NCBI GenBank assembly: GCA_016198945.1
Contig: JACQHO010000056.1
Span: 1-8,839 of the forward strand
DNA length: 8,839 nt
Direction of reading: 5' to 3'
DNA from: Nitrospirota bacterium
Lineage (GTDB): Bacteria; Nitrospirota; Nitrospiria; JACQBZ01
Below are positions 1 to 7,085 of this stretch, one piece after another (position 1 is the stretch's first letter; every line of letters begins with the position of its first letter). A program made the translations under genes and the position numbers. The notes under the pieces are model-generated. The model searched no databases and was not told the origin of the DNA. It worked only from the letters and a program-made list of their open reading frames with translations.

Positions 1-1417
1 CTCCTCGTCCCAGCAGAACGACCGGAATGGTTTTAAGAAAAATCTGGAGGTCCAGCTTGAGCGACCAGGTGTCGATGTACTGCAGGTCGAGCTTCATCCA
101 TTCCTCGAAGTCCGCGATTTTGCTTCTCCCGCTGATCTGCCACAGACAGGTCAGTCCGGGTTTCATCGAAAGACGGCGCCGCTGCCACCGCTCGTATTTC
201 CGGACCTCGTCCGGCAGGGGCGGACGCGGCCCGACGAGGCTCATATCGCCCTTCAGGACGTTGAGCAGCTGGGGCAGCTCATCCAAACTGGTTTTTCTCA
301 GCCATTTACCGATCGGGGTCAGCCGCGGATCGTCCTTCATCTTGAAGACCGGCCCCTGCATCTCGTTCAAATGGGCCAGATCCTGTTTGCGATCCTCCGC
401 GTCCTTGATCATGCTGCGAAACTTGTAAAGGGTGAACCGACGGCCGTTCAGCCCGATCCGCATCTGTCGAAAGAAAACCGGGCCCGGCGACGTGATGCGA
501 ATCGTCACCGCGATCACGATCATCGGAACCGCCGCCAGGAGGAGCACGGCCAAAGAAACCACGATATCAAAGCTCCGCTTGACGGCCAGCGACAGCTCGT
601 TGTGCGGCGTGGTGGTAAAGGTCAGAAGCGGAATTCCGTGAAGATCATCCAGATGAACTTGAGCGATCATGTTTGGAAAGAAATTAACCGCAACACGCGC
701 CTTGATGCCCAATTCCTCGCAAAGCAAAAAAATCTCTTCCAGGGCCTCCAGGTGCCTGCGCGTCACGGCAAACACGACCTCATCAATCACCTTCTCGACC
801 AGCAGATGGGAAATGTCCTTCACCCCGCCGATGATGGGAACGTTGCCGATCTGCTCAAGATTCGTATCGGGATTGTCCGAAATGACCCCCGCGATCTTGA
901 GTCCCCACTGCTTGTTCTCCCTGATCACCTTGATCAGATCTCTTGCCCGCCGGCCCGTGCCGACGATCAGAATATTGCGGTGATTGTATCCCTGTTTTCG
1001 GAAGGAGCGGGCCAGCGTCCGGATCAAGATCCGTTCAATGCCGATGCAGACGAAGGCCGCGATGCCGAAGATCGCGACAAAAAGCCGGCTGATGATCTGC
1101 TCCTTCAAACCGAAAACCAGTGCCGCAAGAAACAAGGTCCCGAAAAAAACGGTCTTTAACAGATTCCAGATCTCAAAACGAAGCGTCCGTGTCCGCTGGG
1201 ACTCGTACGATTTGAACAGATAGGCCAGGAAACCCCAGGATGGAAGGATGAACAGCAGCAGCCAGGTATAATCCGGAAACGGGGCAAGAGGTCCATAGCG
1301 CTCTGAAAAACCGGTCGTCCCTCGTATTCCGTAGGACAAAAGAAAGGCCGCGATCATGGAAATTTCATCCATGATAAAAAGGGAAAAAGCCACCAGTCTT
1401 GCGCGCTGTTTCAGCAT
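1..1417 (-). CDS. Polyprenyl-phosphate hexose-1-phosphate transferase (WcaJ-type initiating enzyme), 3' end cut by window
   Basis: I translated this by hand; 472 codons are open to the window edge. The family transfers a sugar-1-phosphate from a UDP-sugar to undecaprenyl phosphate in the inner membrane, the first step of a surface polysaccharide repeat. Four hydrophobic stretches (about residues 10-30, 51-69, 84-104, 108-128) are followed by a Rossmann-like domain with NILIVGTGRRA (148-158). Then come KRSFD (280-284), a fifth hydrophobic helix containing P298 (the expected re-entrant helix break), KFRSM (332-336), the catalytic Asp-Glu pair D379-E380 in DELPQLLNVLKGD, GPRP (396-399) and KPGLTCLWQISGR (419-431). 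The last visible residues, LLGRG, are near the usual family C-terminus, so only a few residues are missing. The ATG lies 10 bases after the glycosyltransferase stop, with AGGA eight bases upstream. The sugar transferred (glucose, galactose or other) cannot be told from sequence. Confidence 0.95.
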   Translation of the reverse strand, partial: MLKQRARLVAFSLFIMDEISMIAAFLLSYGIRGTTGFSERYGPLAPFPDYTWLLLFILPSWGFLAYLFKSYESQRTRTLRFEIWNLLKTVFFGTLFLAALVFGLKEQIISRLFVAIFGIAAFVCIGIERILIRTLARSFRKQGYNHRNILIVGTGRRARDLIKVIRENKQWGLKIAGVISDNPDTNLEQIGNVPIIGGVKDISHLLVEKVIDEVVFAVTRRHLEALEEIFLLCEELGIKARVAVNFFPNMIAQVHLDDLHGIPLLTFTTTPHNELSLAVKRSFDIVVSLAVLLLAAVPMIVIAVTIRITSPGPVFFRQMRIGLNGRRFTLYKFRSMIKDAEDRKQDLAHLNEMQGPVFKMKDDPRLTPIGKWLRKTSLDELPQLLNVLKGDMSLVGPRPPLPDEVRKYERWQRRRLSMKPGLTCLWQISGRSKIADFEEWMKLDLQYIDTWSLKLDLQIFLKTIPVVLLGRG

Positions 1418-1425
1418 AGCGTCGG

Positions 1426-1429
1426 TCCT
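1426..1429 (-). promoter_or_regulatory. Ribosome binding site of the initiating transferase
   Basis: AGGA sits eight bases upstream of the ATG at 1417 and overlaps the TAG stop of the preceding glycosyltransferase. It supports this start and suggests that translation of the last gene follows termination of the gene before it. Confidence 0.6.
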
Positions 1430-2543
1430 ATCGGTTCTTCAAAAACGCCTCAACCTTTGAATCCACGAACTGTTTAAACTCCGCGATAAACCGGTCCCGA
1501 TTGAACCGCTCGGCGTTTTTCCGAATGATCCAGGGATCAAACGAGTCTTCCTTTTCTAAAAATTCATTGATGCCGGAGGTGAGGCCGCCCACCGTCTGGG
1601 ATTGGAAGAAGACGCCGGTTTGATTTTCCACGATGGTCTCGGTCGCCCCCCCTCGTCCAAATGCGATCACGGGCGTCCCGCAGGCCTGGGCCTCGACCGG
1701 AAGAATCCCGAAATCCTCCTCGGCCGCAAACACAAAACCCCGGGCCCGCTCAAGGCGGTCCCGCAGAACATCATCGTCCTGGTATCCGAGTATGACGACA
1801 TTCTTCCTTGCCTTCCGTTTCACCTTCTCAAAATCGGGGCCGTCTCCGATAACGACGAGGGGCAACCCCATCTCCGAAAAGGCCTCCGCGATCAAGTCCA
1901 TCTTCTTATAAGGGACCATCCGAGAAGCGGCGAGGAAGAAGTCCTCCTTCTTTTCCCGGACCTTGAAGCGGTCCAGATCCACCGGGGGATAGATCACCGT
2001 CGCCTCCCGTCCGTACGCATTTCGGATCCGTTCCGCGATATAGCGGGACAGGGTGACGAAATGATCCACGCGGGCGGACCCGGCGCGATCCCAATTCCGG
2101 AGGTAACGGAGAAGCATTCGGGCCGCGGCCCCCCGGACTCCCCGATCCAGGTTGGACTCCCGAAGATACTGGTACTGCAAATCCCAGGCATAGCGCATCG
2201 GTGTAAAACAGTAACAGAGATGCAGCTGCCCCGGGGCCGTTCGCGCGCCTTTCGCGACGGCGTGGGAGGCCGAGATCACCAGATCGTAAGCGGAGAAGTC
2301 GAACCGTTCAACCGCCGGCGGCATCAAGGGCAGATAGTTCCGGTACTTTTTCCGCACCCAGGGCATTCGCTGCAAAAAGGAGGTGCGGACGTTTTTATTG
2401 AGGATGAATCCGCGCCGATCCTCCGGCAGAAAATCAATGAGACTGAAGAGATCGGCTTCCGGATAGAGCCGCAGGATCTGCTCCAAAACCCGCTCGGCGC
2501 CGGCATAAACCGTCAGCCAGTCGTATACGACCGCCACCCTCAT
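1428..2543 (-). CDS. GT4 family glycosyltransferase, WbaZ-like
   Basis: This 371-residue protein is a GT-B fold, retaining glycosyltransferase that probably adds a sugar to the lipid-linked repeat unit on the cytoplasmic face. The N-terminus MRVAVVYDWLTVYAGAERVL (1-20) is the typical WbaZ-like opening with the AGAERV loop. LPLMPPAVERFD (71-82) and CYCFTPMRYAWD (110-121) are also typical. The C-terminal nucleotide-sugar domain has SRMVPYKKMDLIAEAF (207-222), the EX7E motif with E276 and E284 in EEDFGILPVE, and ACGTPVIAFGRGGATETI (287-304). WbaZ of Salmonella is a mannosyltransferase, but donor and acceptor here are not certain. The open frame extends upstream to 2858, inside the methyltransferase gene. 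I chose the ATG at 2543 because homology begins exactly there and it forms an ATGA overlap with the methyltransferase stop. The gene ends 10 bases before the initiating transferase. Confidence 0.93.
   Translation of the reverse strand: MRVAVVYDWLTVYAGAERVLEQILRLYPEADLFSLIDFLPEDRRGFILNKNVRTSFLQRMPWVRKKYRNYLPLMPPAVERFDFSAYDLVISASHAVAKGARTAPGQLHLCYCFTPMRYAWDLQYQYLRESNLDRGVRGAAARMLLRYLRNWDRAGSARVDHFVTLSRYIAERIRNAYGREATVIYPPVDLDRFKVREKKEDFFLAASRMVPYKKMDLIAEAFSEMGLPLVVIGDGPDFEKVKRKARKNVVILGYQDDDVLRDRLERARGFVFAAEEDFGILPVEAQACGTPVIAFGRGGATETIVENQTGVFFQSQTVGGLTSGINEFLEKEDSFDPWIIRKNAERFNRDRFIAEFKQFVDSKVEAFLKNR
2540..2543 (-). promoter_or_regulatory. ATGA stop-start overlap, likely translational coupling
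   Basis: The glycosyltransferase start ATG and the methyltransferase stop TGA share bases in a four-base ATGA. Only a weak purine stretch (GGAAAGAG, 2552-2559) precedes it. Such overlaps commonly allow terminating ribosomes to restart on the next gene. Confidence 0.7.
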
Positions 2544-3451
2544 CCGGCGGGCTCTTTCCGGGCGATCACGAAAATATTCGCACCGTTCCTTGTTTCCTGT
2601 ATCGACCGCCGAACCATCCCGATCAGTCGCGAATGAAACCGCCGCCAGATCCGTGATCGGATGGTCGGGAAAAAGCGGCCCAGTCCGCGATCGCCTGCGA
2701 GACGGAACATCCGGTACCAAAAAGTGAACCAATCCGGCTGATAGGGTTTCAACAGGTCGATCGAAAACCCGTGCGCGCGAAGTCGTTTTTCCCAATCCTC
2801 GGCATCCAGGAGGTTCCAATGATGATACTCCCGGTTGATCCGAACGCTTTCCCGCCACCCGAAATACTTGGCCAGGTCCAGTTTAAACTGCCGGACGGGG
2901 ACCGTAAATACGAAACGGCCGCCCGGCGAAAGAATGCGGCGGATTTCGGACAGCACGTCATCCAGCGAACCGACATGTTCGAGGACCGAGTTCGAAAAAA
3001 CGGATCGCACGGAAGCGTCATCGAGCGGAATCCTCGACATCGTTGACTGAACCCGCTGATGATAGACCTTGTATCCCGACGCGATTTCGAGGGCCTCCGG
3101 GTCATGATCCACGCCGTACTCAATGGATTTGAACAGGACCGAAGCGAACGATCCGTCCCCGCATCCAAAATCCAGCACCGGCTCCTCAAGAACCGATTGA
3201 TGGTTTGAAAATAAGGACAGCTCCTGCGCCCTCCAGAATGAATGCGCCAGGCTGTCATACTCCACAAAAACAATCTCCGGATCTTTCCACAGGATCTTAA
3301 GCGGGCGGGCTTCTCGAACCAGAAGACCCGTTTTATCAAAATCGGATGACGGATCGGACGGACTCCCGGCCGGTCCCGATGATAACAAGGGACGGATCCA
3401 GTCAAAACACAGACTCATCCGTCCGAGCAGTTTATAGACGACGTCCTTCAT
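2540..3451 (-). CDS. Class I SAM-dependent methyltransferase of a surface-glycan operon
   Basis: With the chosen start this is a 303-residue protein. The SAM-binding fold is clear: motif I PVLDFGCGDGSF (91-102), the acidic ribose-contact region GVDHD (113-117), SVLEHV (155-160) and LSPGGRFVFTVP (174-185). This matches the methyltransferase type 11/UbiE-like superfamily. About 90 residues precede motif I and about 115 follow the core, including an aromatic-rich stretch near 238-250 and a very basic segment (265-282). The extra regions probably hold the acceptor site. In this context it most likely O-methylates a sugar, either as decoration or as a chain-ending cap; that is inference. Start choice is uncertain: ATG at 3451 gives MKDVVYKLLGRM and overlaps the preceding gene by 20 bases. 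ATG at 3487 (overlap 56) and at 3418 (gap 13) are alternatives, and none has a strong ribosome site. Confidence 0.88.
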   Translation of the reverse strand: MKDVVYKLLGRMSLCFDWIRPLLSSGPAGSPSDPSSDFDKTGLLVREARPLKILWKDPEIVFVEYDSLAHSFWRAQELSLFSNHQSVLEEPVLDFGCGDGSFASVLFKSIEYGVDHDPEALEIASGYKVYHQRVQSTMSRIPLDDASVRSVFSNSVLEHVGSLDDVLSEIRRILSPGGRFVFTVPVRQFKLDLAKYFGWRESVRINREYHHWNLLDAEDWEKRLRAHGFSIDLLKPYQPDWFTFWYRMFRLAGDRGLGRFFPTIRSRIWRRFHSRLIGMVRRSIQETRNGANIFVIARKEPAG

Positions 3452-5150
3452 CCCCGCGGCCCCCGGCCCCGATACGGTCCGGCTCATAGATAAAATCGGC
3501 GCCCTTTAGAATCCCCTCGCAGATCAAATCCAGCCCGGCATCCCGCCCCGGATTCAGATCGTCCAACCCGGACAGATGAACCTTGTAGGGGGGCCAGCCT
3601 TTGGCCGGAGCGACGCTTCCAATCGGAATCATCCGCCGAAAGAAAAAGTGGTAGGCATACTTCCGGGCCCGCGCGATTACGGCCCGGTCGAGAGGCTGAT
3701 CGAGAGGCAATCGATCCAGTAATTTAAAATATTCCTCGGCCGAGGCCGCGTCCATTGTGATCCCTTTGTTCCGAATCCAGGCTTCTCCGGCCACGATCGT
3801 GGGAATCCCCATGCTGGTCAGCTCGACGCCGGTCTTCGTGCCGTAGATGATGACGGAATTGCATTTCGCCATTGCGGCGTAGGTGCTCACGCGGCTTTCG
3901 GGCGGAATGAGAAAAATGTTTTTTGGAAGGACCGGAAAGACCTTCCTGATCTCACCCACGATGGGCTGACGGGAAGGAACCGTGCCGCGGATCTCGGCCG
4001 GATGAACGCGCACGAGCAGTTGGAGCTCCGGCCGCTTTGAAAAATATGCGATCGTGCGGACGACCCAGTCCCGCATATCGGGAAAGGCATTGGCCGGGTA
4101 ATGGAGTTGCGCGTCCCAAAAGACGTTCGTCAGCATCCCGATGCAGGGACGCAAGAAGTCCACGCCCAGCTCCTTCGCGATGGCGGCCGGGTCTTCCTCC
4201 GGTTTTTCGTGAAACCAGATCCAATCCTTCGTCCCCTGCCATCGGCTTTTGAGATATTCCATCAGCTCCGCCTCCTTTTCAGGCGTCCAGGCCATCTTCT
4301 CCCACGAAGCGGCCGGTTCGTTCATCAGGGTATGATGATACGTATCCTGATGACTGAAGATAAAGCATTTCTTCCGGTAAGCCGGATTCCAGTTCACGAC
4401 GCGGACCTTCTCACGACGGGCCACTTCGCCGATCAGTCCCTGAGGAACATAGATGCCGTGATGAAAGACGGCGCAGTCGAAACGGAACTTCTTCATCAGA
4501 CGGCTTACCGCAAACGTCGTCAACAAGGCGGCGTTCAGATACCGACGCACAATCGGTTCGGCAAACGGCTCCCCGTCCAGATTTCCCCGCGCAAAGAACC
4601 TCAACGCACCGGCCATCGCATGCTCTCCGACCGCGATCTCATCCAGACGGTACCGGTCCATTTCGGAAATCGGAAGGCCTGAAGAAATCCGTTCGGCCTC
4701 TTGAAGCTCGTCGGCCGTCACAAACTCGCTGTACCGATGGACGGGAAGCCCCAGCGATCGGTACATCGCATCGGCCGGCGAAAAGCAGTCCTTGCAAAGG
4801 TCCTTCGACGGCCCGTACTGAACAAACCGACGCGGGTCCGGATACCAGGATATGAGCGACTCCAGACAGGCCGGCAGGAACGAATCGCACAGCAGCACAT
4901 GCGCCTCGGCCCCGCGGATCGTCAGCGCCGCCGCGAGAAGGCTTTCCAGCGTCGCGCCGGGCAGATGCCCACCCACGCTGGTTGCAATAAGAATCTTCGG
5001 GCCGGTCTTCGTTGACTGAAGCCTGGATTGAAATCGCGCGCGATCACCGGACAGAAGGGCGCCCCAGTCCGGATAACCGCCGACCCGCGCGCGGTACCAC
5101 CGTCGCATCCGCTTGAGGGCTCTGGAATTCTTCAGTAATGTTCTAAGCAT
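3432..5150 (-). CDS. Capsule polysaccharide biosynthesis-like protein, probable GT-B glycosyltransferase
   Basis: This 572-residue protein resembles proteins annotated as capsule polysaccharide biosynthesis, a group that includes Kdo-type transferases of the KpsC/KpsS kind; exact family membership is my judgement by eye. The N-terminal half begins at KILIATSVGGHLPGATLES (52-70) and has LLCDSFLPAC (86-95), C119 and C122 in CKDCF, and HHG (230-232). The C-terminal half has NVFWDAQLH (342-350), RVHPAE (381-386) and the probable donor-binding loop YGTKTGVELTSMGIPTIVAG (436-455). There is no signal peptide or membrane segment; the first 25 residues are strongly basic, which may help membrane association. 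It follows the transketolase stop by 13 bases with only a weak ribosome site. The frame is open back to 5279 inside the transketolase gene, but the ATG at 5150 fits the gene layout. Since the operon encodes a CMP-sugar synthetase, this is a reasonable candidate for the CMP-sugar-using transferase, which is inference. Confidence 0.8.
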   Translation of the reverse strand: MLRTLLKNSRALKRMRRWYRARVGGYPDWGALLSGDRARFQSRLQSTKTGPKILIATSVGGHLPGATLESLLAAALTIRGAEAHVLLCDSFLPACLESLISWYPDPRRFVQYGPSKDLCKDCFSPADAMYRSLGLPVHRYSEFVTADELQEAERISSGLPISEMDRYRLDEIAVGEHAMAGALRFFARGNLDGEPFAEPIVRRYLNAALLTTFAVSRLMKKFRFDCAVFHHGIYVPQGLIGEVARREKVRVVNWNPAYRKKCFIFSHQDTYHHTLMNEPAASWEKMAWTPEKEAELMEYLKSRWQGTKDWIWFHEKPEEDPAAIAKELGVDFLRPCIGMLTNVFWDAQLHYPANAFPDMRDWVVRTIAYFSKRPELQLLVRVHPAEIRGTVPSRQPIVGEIRKVFPVLPKNIFLIPPESRVSTYAAMAKCNSVIIYGTKTGVELTSMGIPTIVAGEAWIRNKGITMDAASAEEYFKLLDRLPLDQPLDRAVIARARKYAYHFFFRRMIPIGSVAPAKGWPPYKVHLSGLDDLNPGRDAGLDLICEGILKGADFIYEPDRIGAGGRGDEGRRL

Positions 5151-5163
5151 TACGGCATGGCGC

Positions 5164-7062
5164 TCAATTTTTGCGTCCACGGACCGCTGAGAGTATCTCC
5201 CGTGCCAGACTGTCCGCGTCCAGGCGATGCGCGCGCAGCACCTCGTCGTTCTGGCCGCAGACCGGAATCGTCTCGACACCGAACCGTCTCACACGCGCAT
5301 GCGACAACCCGAGTTCGGCCAATCGGCTTGAAATCATTTCGCCCTGCCCGCCGGTGATATAATGGTTGTCCAGCGTGAACACGGTTGAATAATCTTTTAC
5401 GGTTTCCTTCAACCAAGCGGCATCCACGCGATTGAGCCACGGCAGATTGACCACCATCAGACCGATCCCGTGTTTCTCCGACAAGATCCGTGCGGCCTCA
5501 CAGGCCTGGGGAAGAAGCACGGGGCCGTAGCCGAAAAGGACGGCGTCCCGTCCCTCCGTTAGTGCGACGCCCTTTCCCAGTTCCGGACGATACCCCTTTG
5601 GCAATCTATATCGCACATCACACGGAACCGAAACCAGTCGCAAATAGCCGCTCTCGGAGGTTTCATTCAGACAGTAATCCAGAATCAACGGGAGTTCCTC
5701 TTCTCCCGAGGGTTCGACCAAAATCAGACCGGGAACGGCCGCAAGGGCCGAGATGTCCCGCACCGATTGGTGCGAATTGCCGGGGCCTCCCGGTAGCAGA
5801 CCGGCCAGCGATCCGACATAGAGAATTTTGGTCTTCTCGGTCGCGTTGTTGTAGATCTGCTCATTGGGCCGGGTGGACAAAAAGCAGGCAAAAGAATGAA
5901 CCACCGGCAAAAGCCCCTTCAAAGCCATCGCCCCGGCTTGCGAGACCATGTCCTGCTCCGCAATGCCGCACTCAAAAAATCGTTCCGGGAAACGATTCTT
6001 AAACGGGATCAATCCGCAGTCGAGCATCAGATCCGCGTCCAGTGCAACGATCTTCGGATTTCGCTCGGCCTGTTTGACCAGCTCTTTCGAATAGACCGGG
6101 ATCAGCCGATGAAAACCTTCGATGGAGGCTTTTTGAGGCCGCGGGCTGGAGGATAATTTTAGCTCCGGCGCGCCGATTTTCCGAAACAAGCGATTCGCGG
6201 ATTCGGTCAATTCGGCCAGCCCCCCGGCATACGCATTTTCATCCGGCGCGCCGCTATGAAAGCGGTAGAGATTATCCTCCGGCCGTATTGCGGCCGGCTC
6301 CATGAACGAGACGCCTTTTCCCTTCACCGTATCGGCGATCACAATCTTGGGTTTGCCCTTCACCTTTTTCAATTCCGAGAAGACGTCGCGCAGCGCGCCG
6401 AAATCATGGCCGTCGATACGGGCCGCATGCCACCCGAATGATTGAAATTTTTTCTCCAGGTCTCCCAGATCGCCGACGGTCGAAACATAGGTATCGGACT
6501 GGATCTTATTGTGATCCACGATCGCGGTGATTTCATCGAATTCGAGGTTCGCGGCCGACTGGAGTGACTCCCAGAATTGCCCCTCCTGCAGCTCGCCGTC
6601 CCCGGTCAGCACATAGATCGGTTGCATTTTATTTTGGAGGCGGTCGGCCTGGGCCATCCCTTTGGCCTTCGAGATTCCCATCCCGAGCGAGCCGGTGTTG
6701 GTCCGGACATTCGGCGTCGAAACATCCGGATGGCCGGGCAGTCCGCCCTCGCGTCTCAAGGCATGAATCAGGTCGAACTTCAAAAGCCCCATCCCGATCA
6801 TGACGGAATAGACGGCCGGGGCGTCATGCCCCTTGGATGAATAAAAGATCCCGTCCGGCGGCAGTTCGTTCAGATACAGCCAGGAGACGATATCCATGCA
6901 GCTGAAGCTGCTCCCGATATGTCCCGATCCGGCCCGTGCAATCATGTAAAGCGTGTTGATGCGGCTCAGGGTCGCGAACAGTTCCGCGCGGGTCTCCCCG
7001 TCCGTCTTCAGGTTTCGCACCCGAAGCAGTTCGTCAAACGGCGCATAGGATAAATCCGTCAT
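5164..7062 (-). CDS. Transketolase-like TPP-dependent enzyme (single chain)
   Basis: This 632-residue protein spans the two catalytic regions of transketolase, slightly shorter than the usual 660 or so. Transketolases move a two-carbon ketol unit from a ketose to an aldose using thiamine diphosphate and a divalent metal. In the N-terminal half: SGHIG with H48, SKGHD with H79, LPGHPD with H111, and the TPP motif GDGELQEG (154-161) ending at N185 in DHNKIQ. In the pyrimidine-binding half: LDADLMLDCG (341-350), FFECGIAEQD with catalytic E369, SFACF (390-394) and GGPGNSHQS with H431. The phosphate-contact region differs from housekeeping enzymes: it reads YLRLVSVP (473-480). Placement between a CMP-sugar synthetase and a capsule-type protein suggests a dedicated sugar-building role rather than central metabolism. 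The start at 7062 has CGGAG eight bases upstream. Substrates are unknown. Confidence 0.9.
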   Translation of the reverse strand: MTDLSYAPFDELLRVRNLKTDGETRAELFATLSRINTLYMIARAGSGHIGSSFSCMDIVSWLYLNELPPDGIFYSSKGHDAPAVYSVMIGMGLLKFDLIHALRREGGLPGHPDVSTPNVRTNTGSLGMGISKAKGMAQADRLQNKMQPIYVLTGDGELQEGQFWESLQSAANLEFDEITAIVDHNKIQSDTYVSTVGDLGDLEKKFQSFGWHAARIDGHDFGALRDVFSELKKVKGKPKIVIADTVKGKGVSFMEPAAIRPEDNLYRFHSGAPDENAYAGGLAELTESANRLFRKIGAPELKLSSSPRPQKASIEGFHRLIPVYSKELVKQAERNPKIVALDADLMLDCGLIPFKNRFPERFFECGIAEQDMVSQAGAMALKGLLPVVHSFACFLSTRPNEQIYNNATEKTKILYVGSLAGLLPGGPGNSHQSVRDISALAAVPGLILVEPSGEEELPLILDYCLNETSESGYLRLVSVPCDVRYRLPKGYRPELGKGVALTEGRDAVLFGYGPVLLPQACEAARILSEKHGIGLMVVNLPWLNRVDAAWLKETVKDYSTVFTLDNHYITGGQGEMISSRLAELGLSHARVRRFGVETIPVCGQNDEVLRAHRLDADSLAREILSAVRGRKN

Positions 7063-7070
7063 TTAAAATG

Positions 7071-7075
7071 CTCCG
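7071..7075 (-). promoter_or_regulatory. Ribosome binding site of the transketolase-like gene
   Basis: CGGAG lies eight bases upstream of the ATG at 7062, inside the 23-base gap after the CMP-sugar synthetase gene. It is the best-spaced ribosome site in the window and fixes the transketolase start. Confidence 0.7.
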
Positions 7076-7085
7076 ATGTTCCGTG

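Noticed and set aside
371..1159. Plus-strand open frame of 262 codons
   Set aside because: It lies fully antisense to the initiating transferase, whose minus-strand translation has many family motifs. The plus-strand protein is rich in charged residues and shows no recognisable motif.
1602..2636. Plus-strand open frame of 344 codons
   Set aside because: It is antisense to the GT4 glycosyltransferase and the end of the methyltransferase. Its composition (many Pro, Arg, His, Gly) and lack of motifs fit a shadow frame in GC-rich DNA.
2544..2858. 105-codon N-terminal extension of the glycosyltransferase
   Set aside because: The extra sequence lies inside the methyltransferase coding region and has no fold-like pattern. 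The family N-terminus begins exactly at the ATG at 2543.
5151..5279. 43-codon N-terminal extension of the capsule-type protein
   Set aside because: It overlaps the transketolase C-terminus by over 100 bases and is Arg-rich without motifs. The ATG at 5150, 13 bases after the transketolase stop, is the natural start.
7063..7085. Possible promoter in the 23-base gap before the transketolase
   Set aside because: The gap holds a ribosome site but is too short for a complete promoter of its own, and I saw no paired -35/-10 elements.
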